A stretch of DNA of 64,000 bases from JAXMHN01 sp964578605 (lineage in GTDB: Bacteria; Verrucomicrobiota; Verrucomicrobiia; Limisphaerales; SIBE01): NCBI GenBank assembly GCA_964578605.1, contig CAZODO010000007.1, forward strand, positions 1-64,000, read 5' to 3'. Position 1 is the stretch's first letter. The number at the start of each line of letters is the position of its first letter. The notes under the pieces were generated by a model. That model was not told the DNA's origin. It saw nothing but the letters and a program-made list of their open reading frames with translations, and made no database searches. Made by a program: the position numbers and the translations under genes. This document shows positions 35,401 through 43,922 of this stretch, piece by piece.

Positions 35401-35520
35401 GGGGGCCGCCGCATAAGCGCTTCCGGCCGCCAAAGCGACCGTTAGCAAGGCTTTCCAGCCAACACCGGCTGGAAATGTTTGTGAATTCAGGGATATAGGG
35501 TTGGGTTGTTGGTTTCGCAT
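32419..35520 (-). CDS. large secreted protein with Ig-like, LamG and C-terminal sorting-type module
   Basis: This 1033-aa protein has a signal peptide (about residues 20-40, ending in AYAAA). Residues about 42-255 are a glycosidase-associated beta-sandwich (YAYFKVTGDFDYVMKVESL, WMRLERIGSVFYMYTSNDGTTW). Ig-like repeats follow (about 270-450 and 650-745: YEWRKDGVPVATNG, TYQWQKAAAGSS), with a PA14-like segment between them (WFIPAQSGNYIFFTNSDDPSNLYL). A LamG domain lies at about 755-965 (WFTVDTFDTSWQALIAKGEG, GSIDDIAIWNRVLLPEEIA). The C-terminal 60 residues end in YYRVRK. It is probably a cell-surface polysaccharide- or adhesion-related protein; no catalytic residue can be named. A good sigma-70 promoter and structured leader lie upstream. 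Confidence 0.85.
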   Translation of the reverse strand: MRNQQPNPISLNSQTFPAGVGWKALLTVALAAGSAYAAAPALTSVDVGAPFMPGSMTQAADGKITVIGGGSDIWGTSDNFHYAYFKVTGDFDYVMKVESLVGNSGDGGWSKVELMARVEDPAQPGVGPQGGDPHLSNMTTRKSSDTANSAPAGVNYRGPQWRAIRDNASSWTTPNPGYPPNMPDNWMRLERIGSVFYMYTSNDGTTWNSYNPYALQGWNTAGSWPPGTDSADVSVFTEAWPATLFLGIAITAHSDADVTTAVISDFGPYTPKPIAITKQPEATVALSANTKLTLSVEATGDPIHYEWRKDGVPVATNGLGSTYTVDLAQTSDAGSYTVRLFGGGKEVISAPSVVSVTVDTTAPTLAEVSADSTFTGVVVKFSEPVGATAEAKANYAIDNGVTVNSVSRIDAFTVKLATTKLAENSAFTLTANNVQDIPGNKIAADSKATFKSWVFVQGAVLHKFWANNTAANIQALLDDPRFPDAPTLYTMEPRWEYGPGGSNESGENYGNQLVGWFIPAQSGNYIFFTNSDDPSNLYLSTDEDPANKHLIAQETGWSDARNWVSTGSGSVEDKRSDYFANTEWPNGNSITLQAGKRYYMESLHVEGGGGDSVAATFILEGEADPVNGDAPKVTGSLVGTYMDPTGATINIHQQPQNVTAGANSTATFTVAATGSSRYGTNVTYQWQKAAAGSSTFANIAGATTPSYITPLLTVANNGEKYRAVVTIPPITQNSAEATLSISGTAAPDPARGAVAYWNLDGNLEDWIKDFDGTARGANPVPFVDSKAGFGKAIKLDGIDQFVEITGGNENELEFPGGSMSIAGWFTVDTFDTSWQALIAKGEGTSWRVARNAETDAIAYAGGVGEGPADVPAVNDGAWHHFVAVSDSTAKEFGTALYVDGTRYSVQAQAPLLTANSSNVMIGENPGALGRQWAGSIDDIAIWNRVLLPEEIAQLWANGAGKPLGTFLPPPGGDDIAVTVSRSGGNLTIQWSPTGGTLETTSALGPTAVWTPVGAANPATVTLGTGNAYYRVRK

Positions 35521-35542
35521 AGTAGCGTGCCTTTCTGCGATT

Positions 35543-35628
35543 CCACAGAGATAGGACTGATACGCCGAACGCAGCGATCAGCTCTGTGGATTAAGCGGGA
35601 TTAGACGGCTTCTTCTTGCCTTGTTCAA
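35543..35628 (-). promoter_or_regulatory. promoter and structured leader of the LamG protein gene
   Basis: On the minus strand TTGAAC (35623-35628) and TCTAAT (35600-35605) are 17 nt apart, a good sigma-70 match. The transcript leader then folds with CCACAGAG (35543-35550) pairing CTCTGTGG (35582-35589) and an inner CTGA/TCAG. A further inverted repeat, AAGCAC (35627-35632) with GTGCTT (35641-35646) around an A-rich loop, overlaps the -35. Confidence 0.65.
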
Positions 35629-35766
35629 GCACAAAAAAGAGTGCTTTTCCGCAGGCCTAAGCATCTCGATGCCAAGGAATTGCGATCCGGCTGAATGCTC
35701 GTTTCCAAGGTCACCCGCCCCGGCATCCCTCTGATCTCGGTCCGCACACCCCCTGGATTCGGGGTT

Positions 35767-35856
35767 CACCCGTAGATCACCCGTAGATCACCCGTAGATC
35801 ACCCGTTCGCGATCGGGTGATCACCGGGTGATCCCCGGGTGATGACCGGGTTTGGA
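35767..35856. repeat. dispersed intergenic repeat, copy 2 (three 11-bp units plus palindrome)
   Basis: Same arrangement as at 8437: three CACCCGTAGAT units, a central inverted repeat (arms GATCACCCG and CGGGTGATC) and degenerate CGGGTGATC half-sites. It lies between divergently transcribed genes. The rest of 35521-36082 holds the LamG promoter and leader and no gene. Confidence 0.85.
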
Positions 35857-36082
35857 GCGAATCCGACAGTCTGGAAGGGTATTCGGAACGGGAAACCGCG
35901 ACACGGCAGACCGTGGTCGGAACCGGCATTGACTCGTTGCCATCTCGGAGCGCCGCTTTGCCTGCGGCTCACTTCCTCCTCTCGTGGATTGAATTCCCTC
36001 GACACCGTGCGGGGCGGGCCAACATATTCCAGGCGCCGTGAGCTCACGATGGGTGCTGAAATCATTGGGAAGTTTCGGGCGG

Positions 36083-37381
36083 ATGAGCGTCCGTGAAACG
36101 GGGCGCCTGGCGCGGGTCTTCGTCACGGTGATCGCGTTGGGCAGCAGCGGGTTCGCTTGTTGGAGCGCTTCTTTTCCGGAATTCAAGGCGGCGGCGGCTC
36201 GAGAGTATCTCAACGAAGTCCTGCGCGCGGTCGAACCGGCATGCCAAACGAACGCCCGTGCCTGCTTTGTGGCCGCCAAGACGCGAAGCCAACTGGGCGA
36301 GAAGGACCAGGCTGAGAGCCTGACTCGGCGCGCTCTTGAACTGGACCCGGCGCGGGCGGATGTGCGGGTCTTTTTCGCAAATCTGCTGATCTTGCAGGAT
36401 CGGATGAAGGAGGCCGCGGAGCAGCTTAAGGAAGCGGTCCGGTTGGATTCGCAGACCCCCGGCGGTCATCGCCGCCTTGGAATGGTGCTGGTGCGTTTGG
36501 GGGACCGGGCCGGCGGACGGCAGGCCCTCGAAACGGCCGTGCGCCAGGCGCCCACCGATGCCACCGCGCGGTTCCTTTTGGGACAGATGCTCTTCGAAGA
36601 GGGCGAACTGGGGCCGGCGGAAGACCATCTTCGGAACGCGTGCCGGGGCGATACCAACCAGGCGGGGGCGTTTTACCTGCTGTCGCAAGTCCAGCAGCGC
36701 GCGGGCAAGAGCAAGGATGCCACGGCTTCGCTCCAGCGATTCCAGCAGCTCAAACGCGAGGAGCGGCTCGCCTTGGACGCGGAGGTTGCCGGATATGATG
36801 ACGAGAAGTTCATGCGGAGCGTCGCGGCGACTTTCCATAACGATCTCGCGGAGGTCCGTTTTCAGCAGGGCCAGGCGCAGGAGGGGGAAGCCCATTTGCG
36901 GCAGGCCATCTTCTTTGCGCCAGACGACCCTGAACCGTTGGAACGTCTGGCGGCGCATCTGCTCCGGAACAGGCGGCTTGGCGAGGCTCAGGAGGTGTGT
37001 CGCAAACTGGTCACCCTGCTGCCGAACGATGCGGGGCACCGGGTGAACCTGGGCACGTTGCTGGTGCAATCGGGGCAAGGGGACGCAGGCATCGCTGAAC
37101 TCAAACGCGCACTGGAGTTGGACCCGAAGAAGCCCGAGGCTCTTTACAATCTCGCGCGCGCGTGCCTGGCTGCGAAGCGGGACCTGCCGCAAGCGCTGGC
37201 TTTGAGTCAGCGCCTGGTGGAAGCCCACCCGATCGGCGAGAGCTACGACCTCCTGGGCTGGGCGTTTTACGCGAACGGCAAGACCAATGAAGCCCGCGCG
37301 GCCGCTGTCCAGGCCGTGAAGTTGGCGCCCACGAACGCGGTTTATCGCCAAAGGCTGCAGCGATTGCAGCAAGCGCCGTGA
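36083..37381 (+). CDS. TPR-repeat protein, exported
   Basis: A 432-aa protein with a signal peptide (about residues 1-30: VFVTVIALGSSGFACWSA, with a lipobox-like GFAC that may make it a lipoprotein) and about ten TPR units (for example AAEQLKEAVRLDSQTPGGHRRLG and AGIAELKRALELDPKKPEALYNLARA). The ATG at 36083 is chosen because it opens the signal peptide; an upstream GTG (36038) would add 15 codons. Its stop overlaps the CRTAC1 gene start (GTGA at 37378), so the two are translationally coupled. TPR-CRTAC1 pairs are frequent in Planctomycetes, Acidobacteria and Verrucomicrobia and are assumed to form a surface or periplasmic complex of unknown purpose. Confidence 0.83.
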   Translation: MSVRETGRLARVFVTVIALGSSGFACWSASFPEFKAAAAREYLNEVLRAVEPACQTNARACFVAAKTRSQLGEKDQAESLTRRALELDPARADVRVFFANLLILQDRMKEAAEQLKEAVRLDSQTPGGHRRLGMVLVRLGDRAGGRQALETAVRQAPTDATARFLLGQMLFEEGELGPAEDHLRNACRGDTNQAGAFYLLSQVQQRAGKSKDATASLQRFQQLKREERLALDAEVAGYDDEKFMRSVAATFHNDLAEVRFQQGQAQEGEAHLRQAIFFAPDDPEPLERLAAHLLRNRRLGEAQEVCRKLVTLLPNDAGHRVNLGTLLVQSGQGDAGIAELKRALELDPKKPEALYNLARACLAAKRDLPQALALSQRLVEAHPIGESYDLLGWAFYANGKTNEARAAAVQAVKLAPTNAVYRQRLQRLQQAP

Positions 37382-39045
37382 GCCGAATCGTCCTGTTCCT
37401 GATTCTGGCGGCGGCCATAACACCGGGGCTCGCCGCCACGTCCATCCGGTTTCGTGACGCCACGCGTTCGGCAGGGATTCACTTTGTGCATTCCGATGCC
37501 AGCGCCGGCAAGCGGCCTATCGTCGAGACGGTCACGTGCGGCCTGGGATTGATCGACTTCGATAGCGACGGGCTTCCGGATATTCTCTTCTTGAATAGCG
37601 GGACGTTGCCGGGAACCACACCCGGGCCGCAGGCGCCCACGCACAAGTTGTTTCGCAATCATGGCACCGGCACCTTCACCGATGTGACAGCGCGTTCGGG
37701 CCTTGGGATCTCGGAATACGCCATGGGTTGCGCCGTGGCGGATTACGACAACGACGGCCACGAAGACGTGTTCATCACGAATTACGGCGCCCATCGGCTG
37801 CTCCGCAACCGGGGCGATGGCACATTCATGGATGTCACCGCAAAGGCGGGCGTGGCGGACGCTTCGTTCGGACCCACCTGTGTCGGGGCCGGGTGCGCGT
37901 TTCTCGATTACGACCGCGACGGTTATGTGGACCTGTTTGTGGGGAACTACCTGGAGTTCGACAGGGCGAAGGCTCAGCCCTGCCGCGAAGTGAGCGTCCC
38001 GGTCTATTGCAGTCCCCGGGTGTACCCCGTGGGGAGCAACCGGCTTTTCCACAACGAACGCAATGGCACGTTCAAAGAGGCCACGGCGCCGTCGGGCATC
38101 GGGCAGTACAAGGGCTATGCGATGGGGATCGTCTGCTCCGATTTCGATGGCGATGGCTGGACGGATATTTATGTGGGCAACGATGTCATGGAGAACTTCC
38201 TGTTCCACAACAAGAAGAACGGCACCTTTGAAGATATCGGGCTGCCGGCGGGCGTGGCTTACGATCAATATGGCGATCCGCAAGGCACGATGGGCTCCAA
38301 CGCGGGCGATTACGATGGCGATGGCCGGACGGATATCGTCGTTACCGATTACCAGAACCAGGTGACCACGCTTTACCGCAATTTGGGGACGCCAGGGGGG
38401 CAGGTCCTGTTCCAGGACGTCACCATAGCGACCGGCGCCGGGACCGGTTCACGGCCGCTGGTGACGTGGGGCGGAGGGTTTGTCGATCTGGATAACGACG
38501 GCGTCCGCGAGTTGTTCAACACGGCCGGGCATTTGCAGGACACGGTCGAACAGTACGACGGCAGCAGCACTTACAAGCAACGCAATGTCCTCCTCCAGTG
38601 GCGCGACGGGCGCTTTGCCGATGTCGCGGACGAAAGTCCGGGCGCCATGCAAATCAAAGAGAGCAGCCGCGGCGCGGTTTTCGGCGACCTGAACAACGAC
38701 GGCCGGGTGGATATCGTCGTGCTCAATGTCCGGACCAGCCCCACCTTGATGCTGAACGAAACGCCCACGCAAAACCATTGGACTGTCTTGAAGCTGGTCG
38801 GCACCAAGAGCAATCGATCCGCCCTCGGCGCCGTGGCCCGCGTCACCGCGGGAGGCAAGACGCAAATGGACGAGGTGCGTGCCGGGCGGGGCTACGAAAG
38901 CGCCGAAGACCTGCGCCTTCATTTTGGGCTCGGCGCCAGCGCGCGGATCGACCGGTTGGAGGTGGCCTGGCCAAGCGGCTTGACCGAAGTGCGCACCAAT
39001 CTCATGGCCGATCGGGTGCTTAGGATTGTGGAAGGCGAACGCTGA
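37378..39045 (+). CDS. CRTAC1-family protein (FG-GAP/VCBS repeats with ASPIC/UnbV domain)
   Basis: This 555-aa exported protein (signal peptide about residues 1-20) is a calcium-binding beta-propeller. The metal loops D-x-D-x-D-G repeat along the chain: DFDSDGLPDILF, DYDNDGHEDVF, DYDRDGYVDLFVG, DFDGDGWTDIYVG, DYDGDGRTDIVV, DLDNDGVRELFN and DLNNDGRVDIVV. An ASPIC/UnbV module ends the protein (about 460-550: ALGAVARVTAGGKTQMDEVRAGRG... LHFGLG). The start is GTG, in a 4-nt overlap with the TPR gene stop. The family is known from cartilage acidic protein and from bacterial surface proteins; bacterial function is not established. Confidence 0.88.
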   Translation: MSRIVLFLILAAAITPGLAATSIRFRDATRSAGIHFVHSDASAGKRPIVETVTCGLGLIDFDSDGLPDILFLNSGTLPGTTPGPQAPTHKLFRNHGTGTFTDVTARSGLGISEYAMGCAVADYDNDGHEDVFITNYGAHRLLRNRGDGTFMDVTAKAGVADASFGPTCVGAGCAFLDYDRDGYVDLFVGNYLEFDRAKAQPCREVSVPVYCSPRVYPVGSNRLFHNERNGTFKEATAPSGIGQYKGYAMGIVCSDFDGDGWTDIYVGNDVMENFLFHNKKNGTFEDIGLPAGVAYDQYGDPQGTMGSNAGDYDGDGRTDIVVTDYQNQVTTLYRNLGTPGGQVLFQDVTIATGAGTGSRPLVTWGGGFVDLDNDGVRELFNTAGHLQDTVEQYDGSSTYKQRNVLLQWRDGRFADVADESPGAMQIKESSRGAVFGDLNNDGRVDIVVLNVRTSPTLMLNETPTQNHWTVLKLVGTKSNRSALGAVARVTAGGKTQMDEVRAGRGYESAEDLRLHFGLGASARIDRLEVAWPSGLTEVRTNLMADRVLRIVEGER

Positions 39046-39084
39046 GGCGTGCGGCCCGGCGGGCCAGGCCTGCCGTGCGAGATT

Positions 39085-39134
39085 CAAATGTCGCACACTT
39101 TGGTGCCAATTGGCGACAGAGTGTGCGACGTTTG
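39085..39134. repeat. 15-bp-stem inverted repeat between convergent genes
   Basis: CAAATGTCGCACACT (39085-39099) pairs with its complement at 39120-39134 with one T-G wobble, around a 20-nt loop. It lies between the convergent CRTAC1 and DHOD-like genes and may act as a two-way terminator or a REP-like element. The left arm shares CAAATGTCGCACA with 29945. Confidence 0.6.
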
Positions 39135-39192
39135 CCGGTCCCCAAGGGCGGGGCATGGAAGACTTCCGAGCCCCTGCCTGAGAATCGCCTGA

Positions 39193-40188
39193 TCAAGTCA
39201 GCGGCGTGCTCGAAAGGGCTTGCATGTACTGGGCGCGCTCGAACGCGCTCGGGTTGGCGCAGTTCTGCTGGCTCATGCTGCCCTTCAGCTGTTCCACCGA
39301 ATTGTATTCGTGCTCATCCATCCACTTGGTCATTTGCTCTTGGATGACGGCGAGCTGCGGGATGCCATGACGCATGATCGCGGAGCAAAGCATGGTCACG
39401 TCGGCTCCAGCCATCAGGCATTTCAAAGCGTCGGTGCCGCGATGGACGCCGCTGGTGGCGGCGAGGCTCACGCGAACCCGCTGGTAAAGGATGGCAATCC
39501 AGCGGAGCGGAAGCCGCATGGCCATGGGCGTGCTATACAGGATGTTCGGGCTAACCTCGAGCGACTCCAGTTCGATGTCCGGCTGATAGAACCGGTTGAA
39601 CAGCACGAGGCCATTGACGCCTTGGTCTGCAAAGCGCTTCGCCATATTGGCGAAATTGCTAAAGAAGGGGCTCAGCTTGACCGCGAGCGGGATGCTGACC
39701 TCGGATCGCACGGCCTTGACGATCTCCAGGTCGTTCTTTTCAACTTCGGCGCCGGCGAGTTCGAGGTCGGTCGGGATCGAGTAAATGTTAAGCTCGAGCG
39801 CATCCGCACCGGCCTGCTGGATCTGCTTGGCGAAATCGGTCCAGCCGCTCATGGTCGAGCCATTCAGGCTGGCGATGATCGGGATCTTCACGGCTTCCTT
39901 CGCCTTGGTGATATGCTTGAGATACTCTTCGGGCCCGATATCGAACTCCTCGGGTTCAGGGAAATAGGTGAGCGCTTCGGGATAGCTCTCGGTCCCGTGC
40001 GTCATATGCCAATGCATTTCGTAACGCTCGCTCCGGATCTGTTCTTCGAACAGGGAATAGAGCACCACGGCGGAAGCACCGCAGTCTTCCATCTTCTTAA
40101 TGTTGCTGATCTCGTCTGAAAGCGGGCAGGCCGAGACGACGAGGGGATTCTGGAGATTCAATCCCAGGTATTTGGTTGAGAGATCCAT
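39193..40188 (-). CDS. dihydroorotate dehydrogenase-like FMN protein
   Basis: A 331-aa TIM-barrel flavoprotein of the dihydroorotate dehydrogenase class 1 superfamily (MDLSTKYLGLNLQNPLVVSACPLS, IIASLNGSTMSGW, ALELNIYS, VKLSPFFSNFANMAKRFADQGVNGLVLFNRFYQPDIE, GVHRGTDALKCLMAGADVTMLCSA). Such 'DHOD-like' proteins are usually longer than true PyrD and are often found next to pyruvate:ferredoxin oxidoreductase, as here (110 nt downstream of it, same strand). It may use ferredoxin electrons in another redox reaction. Whether it makes orotate is unknown; a pyr gene role is not supported by the neighbours. Confidence 0.85.
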   Translation of the reverse strand: MDLSTKYLGLNLQNPLVVSACPLSDEISNIKKMEDCGASAVVLYSLFEEQIRSERYEMHWHMTHGTESYPEALTYFPEPEEFDIGPEEYLKHITKAKEAVKIPIIASLNGSTMSGWTDFAKQIQQAGADALELNIYSIPTDLELAGAEVEKNDLEIVKAVRSEVSIPLAVKLSPFFSNFANMAKRFADQGVNGLVLFNRFYQPDIELESLEVSPNILYSTPMAMRLPLRWIAILYQRVRVSLAATSGVHRGTDALKCLMAGADVTMLCSAIMRHGIPQLAVIQEQMTKWMDEHEYNSVEQLKGSMSQQNCANPSAFERAQYMQALSSTPLT

Positions 40189-40298
40189 AGATTCAGTGCT
40201 GAGGATTAGGCGGGCCGTTGGACAGGACGCCCGCCACGCCGATTGAGAGCGGAGGCGGGTTTCATTCGATTTCCGGGGTTAGCGGTGAGTGGGGCCGT

Positions 40299-43200
40299 TT
40301 AGCCGCCGTTGCTTTTGGCGGCGGCCGGGTTCTCGATCGGAACCGGCGCGGGTTTGGTACCCTGCACCTGGCGCGCAGCGAGGTACTGGTAGAACTGCCA
40401 GCGGGCGTCGGCATCCTGCTGGGCCTGTTGGAAGTACTTGCGCGCTTCTTCCGGTTTGCTCTTGGTAAGCATCTTGAAGCGGTTCTCCGAGAGCAGGTAA
40501 TCCTGGAGCTTGGTCTTCGCAGCCTGCGAATCCAGCTGCAAGGGCGCTTCGCCATTCAGGGCGCGCCGAGGGTCAAACCGGTAAAGGAGCCATTGGCCCG
40601 ATTCCACCGCCAGCTTCTGCTGGCGCGCCCCGATGCCCATATCCAGGGCGATGCCATGCGCGATGCAATGGCTGTAAGCGATGATCAAGGACGGCCCCGG
40701 ATACGACTCCGCTTCCACGAAGGCGCGCAGGGCCTGTTCGTCTTTGGCGCCCATGGCGATGCTGGCGACGTAAATGTGCCCGTAGGTCATCGCGATCAGC
40801 CCCAGATCCTTCTTGCCGGTCGGTTTGCCAGCCGCGGCAAACTTGGCGACCGCCCCGCGCGGGGTGGATTTGGACATCTGGCCGCCGGTGTTCGAGTAGA
40901 CTTCGGTATCGAGCACGAGGACATTGACATCGCGCCCCGTGGCCAGGACGTGATCCAAGCCTCCGTAACCGATGTCGTAGGCCCAGCCGTCGCCACCCAC
41001 GATCCAAACGCTCTTCTTGACGAGCATATCCGCGATGCCAAGAAGCGTTTTCGCCTCGGGTGACTCCAGGCCTTTCAGCTTTGCTTTGAGCGCCGCGACG
41101 CGCTCGCGCTGCTCATAAATACCGGCTTCGTCCTGCTGCTTGGCGTTGACCAAGCCGTCCACAAGATCCTGCCCGAGAGTGCCGGCCAGCTTCTTGGCCA
41201 GTTCACAAGCGAATTCCTTCTGCTTGTCGATGGAAACGCGGTAGCCCAAGCCGAATTCGGCGTTGTCTTCGAAAAGCGAATTCGACCAGGTCGGGCCCCG
41301 TCCCTCGGCGTTCTTCGCGTAAGGCGTGGTGGGGAGATTGCCGCCGTAAATAGAGGAGCAGCCGGTGGCATTCGAGATGAGCAACCGATCCCCAAACAGC
41401 TGCGACAGCATCTTGAGGTAAGGCGTCTCGCCGCAGCCCGCACACGCTCCCGAGAACTCGAACAGCGGGCGCATGACCTGCTGCTGACGGAGGGTTGTCG
41501 TTTTGAGCTTCCGGCGGTCCATCTCCGGCAACCGAAGGAAGAAGTCCCAATTCTCCCGCTCCTGCAAACGCAGCGGGGGTTGCGGGCGCATGTTGATGGC
41601 CTTGAGCTTGGCTTCCTTCTTGTTTTTGGCGGGACAGACATCGACGCACAGGGCGCACCCGGTGCAATCTTCGGCGGCGACCTGGAGGGTGAACTTGAGG
41701 CCCTTGAACTCCGGCACCCGGGCGTCCGTGGACTTGAACGTCGCCGGCGCGCCCGCCAGCGCCGGGGCTTCATACACCTTGGCGCGGATGGTCGCGTGCG
41801 GGCAAATGGCGACGCACTTCAAACACTGGATGCAGACCGCTTCGTCCCAGACCGGAATGTCGAGGGCGAGGTTGCGCTTTTCGTACTGGGTCGTGCCCGT
41901 CGGGAAAGTGCCGTCGCACGGGAAAGCGCTGACGGGCAGATCGTCCCCGAACCCGGCCACGATCTTGCCCAGGACCTCCCTGACGAAACGGGGCGCCGTT
42001 TCGGTGACGGGCGGCAGGAAATCGCCCGAGCCATTGATCTGCACGGGCAGCGGGACTTCGTGCAGATGCTCGAGGGTGTTATCGACCGCTTTGAGGTTCA
42101 TCTGGACGATTTCTTCGCCCTTCTTGCCGTAGGTCTTCTTGATGGAATACTTGATGGCCTCGATCGCCTCCTCCCGCTTGAGCACACCGGACAAGGCGAA
42201 GAAGCACACCTGCATGATGGTGTTGATGCGGCCGCCCATGCCGCTATCGCGCGCCACCTTGGTGGCGTCGATAATGTAAAACTTGACCCGCTTGGCCACG
42301 AGCGCTTCCTGGACCGGCGTCGGCAGCGTCGCCCAGATCTCTTCGCGCGGATGCGGGGTGTTCAGGAGGAAGATGCCCCCGGGCACCAGGCTCTTGATCA
42401 TGTCATACCGCTCCAGGAATACCGGCTGATGGCACGCCACGAAATTCGCTTGCGTCACCAGGTAGGTGGAACGGATCGGCTCCGGACCAAACCGCAAGTG
42501 CGACACCGTCATGGAACCCGACTTCTTCGAGTCGTAAACGAAGTATCCTTGCGCGAAGTTCTTGGTCCCTTCGCCAATGATCTTGATGGAATTCTTGTTC
42601 GCCCCGACGGTGCCGTCCGCGCCCAGGCCGTAGAACAGCGCCCGGATGACCTTGTCGGATTCGGTCGAGAACTCGGCGTCGACCGGCAGGCTGCTATGGG
42701 AAACGTCGTCGTGGATCCCGACGGTAAAGTGGTTCTTTGGAGCGGCGCCGGAGAGGGTGTCCAGGCTGGCCTTGACCATCGCCGGAGTGAACTCTTTGGA
42801 GGAAAGCCCGTAACGGCCGCCGACGATCTTCGGCAGGGAACGGAGCGTTCCCCAGCCGTTGGAAAGCCCCTCGTAAACCGCTGTCACGCAATCCTGGAAC
42901 AACGGTTCGCCCGTCGCGCCGGGTTCCTTGGTGCGGTCCAGAACCGCGATGCTCTTGACCGTGGCGGGCAGCGCTTCCATAAAACGCTTGCTGTCGAACG
43001 GGCGGTACAGCCGCACTTTGACCACCCCCACCTTTTCGCCGCGGGCAAGCAGGTGACTGACTGTCTCGTGGGCTGTTTCGCATCCGGACCCCATCAGCAC
43101 GACAACGCGTTCGGCGTCCGGCGCCCCGACATAGTCGAAGAGCTTGTAGCTGCGCCCGACTTGCTTCGCGAACTCATCCATGACCTGCTGGGTGATATCC

Positions 43201-43922
43201 GGGCACGCGGCGTAGAAAGGATTGACCGCTTCGCGCCCCTGGAAATAGGCGTCCGGATTCTGCGCCGTGCCGCGCAGCACCGGCCGATCCGGGCTCATGG
43301 CCCTGGCCCGGTGCGCCGCGATGAGTTCGTCGCTGATCAACGCGCGCAGATCGTCGTCCGAAAGCAGCTCGATCTTCTGCACCTCGTGCGACGTGCGGAA
43401 TCCATCGAAGAAATGCACGAAAGGAATCCGCGAACGCAAGGTGGCGGCTTGGGAGATCAGCGCGAAATCCGCCGCCTCCTGCACCGAGGCCGACCCGAGC
43501 AGGGCGAACCCGGTGGAACGAACGGCCATGATGTCGCTATGATCGCCAAAGATCGACAACGCGTGAGTCGCGACCGCGCGCGCCGTCACCTGGAAGACGG
43601 TGGGGCTAAGCTCTCCCGCAATCTTGAACATGTTGGGGATCATGAGGAGCAAACCCTGCGACGCGGTGAACGTCGTGCTGAGCGACCCGGTTTGAAGCGC
43701 GCCATGCAGCGTGCCCACCGCGCCGCCTTCGCTCTGCAGGGCAATCACCGAGGGCTGGGTGCCCCACAGATTTCGCTTCCCTTCCGACACCCATTGATCA
43801 CACCACTCGGCAATGGGGGACGACGGCGTGATCGGGTAGATCGCCATCACTTCGTTCAGGCGGAAGGCTACATTTGCCACGGCCTCATTGCCGTCCAGGG
43901 TTGCGTTGCGTCTATTGCTCAT
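40299..43922 (-). CDS. nifJ: pyruvate:ferredoxin (flavodoxin) oxidoreductase
   Basis: This single-chain 1207-aa enzyme oxidises pyruvate with CoA to acetyl-CoA, CO2 and reduced ferredoxin or flavodoxin. All parts are present. The N-terminal pyruvate-binding domain has AIYPITPSSPIAEW (28-40). Two [4Fe-4S] motifs lie at C697-C700-C703-C707 (CIQCLKCVAICP) and C753-C756-C759-C763 (CTGCALCVDVCP). The TPP domain opens with CAGCGETPY (C827, C830) and carries the GDGWAYDIGYGG pyrophosphate motif. It works in the cytosol and needs low oxygen. The ATG at 43922 is chosen because it opens the conserved TLDGNEAVA. The neighbouring DHOD-like gene probably shares its transcript. A palindrome lies upstream at 44003-44015. 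Confidence 0.95.
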   Translation of the reverse strand: MSNRRNATLDGNEAVANVAFRLNEVMAIYPITPSSPIAEWCDQWVSEGKRNLWGTQPSVIALQSEGGAVGTLHGALQTGSLSTTFTASQGLLLMIPNMFKIAGELSPTVFQVTARAVATHALSIFGDHSDIMAVRSTGFALLGSASVQEAADFALISQAATLRSRIPFVHFFDGFRTSHEVQKIELLSDDDLRALISDELIAAHRARAMSPDRPVLRGTAQNPDAYFQGREAVNPFYAACPDITQQVMDEFAKQVGRSYKLFDYVGAPDAERVVVLMGSGCETAHETVSHLLARGEKVGVVKVRLYRPFDSKRFMEALPATVKSIAVLDRTKEPGATGEPLFQDCVTAVYEGLSNGWGTLRSLPKIVGGRYGLSSKEFTPAMVKASLDTLSGAAPKNHFTVGIHDDVSHSSLPVDAEFSTESDKVIRALFYGLGADGTVGANKNSIKIIGEGTKNFAQGYFVYDSKKSGSMTVSHLRFGPEPIRSTYLVTQANFVACHQPVFLERYDMIKSLVPGGIFLLNTPHPREEIWATLPTPVQEALVAKRVKFYIIDATKVARDSGMGGRINTIMQVCFFALSGVLKREEAIEAIKYSIKKTYGKKGEEIVQMNLKAVDNTLEHLHEVPLPVQINGSGDFLPPVTETAPRFVREVLGKIVAGFGDDLPVSAFPCDGTFPTGTTQYEKRNLALDIPVWDEAVCIQCLKCVAICPHATIRAKVYEAPALAGAPATFKSTDARVPEFKGLKFTLQVAAEDCTGCALCVDVCPAKNKKEAKLKAINMRPQPPLRLQERENWDFFLRLPEMDRRKLKTTTLRQQQVMRPLFEFSGACAGCGETPYLKMLSQLFGDRLLISNATGCSSIYGGNLPTTPYAKNAEGRGPTWSNSLFEDNAEFGLGYRVSIDKQKEFACELAKKLAGTLGQDLVDGLVNAKQQDEAGIYEQRERVAALKAKLKGLESPEAKTLLGIADMLVKKSVWIVGGDGWAYDIGYGGLDHVLATGRDVNVLVLDTEVYSNTGGQMSKSTPRGAVAKFAAAGKPTGKKDLGLIAMTYGHIYVASIAMGAKDEQALRAFVEAESYPGPSLIIAYSHCIAHGIALDMGIGARQQKLAVESGQWLLYRFDPRRALNGEAPLQLDSQAAKTKLQDYLLSENRFKMLTKSKPEEARKYFQQAQQDADARWQFYQYLAARQVQGTKPAPVPIENPAAAKSNGG

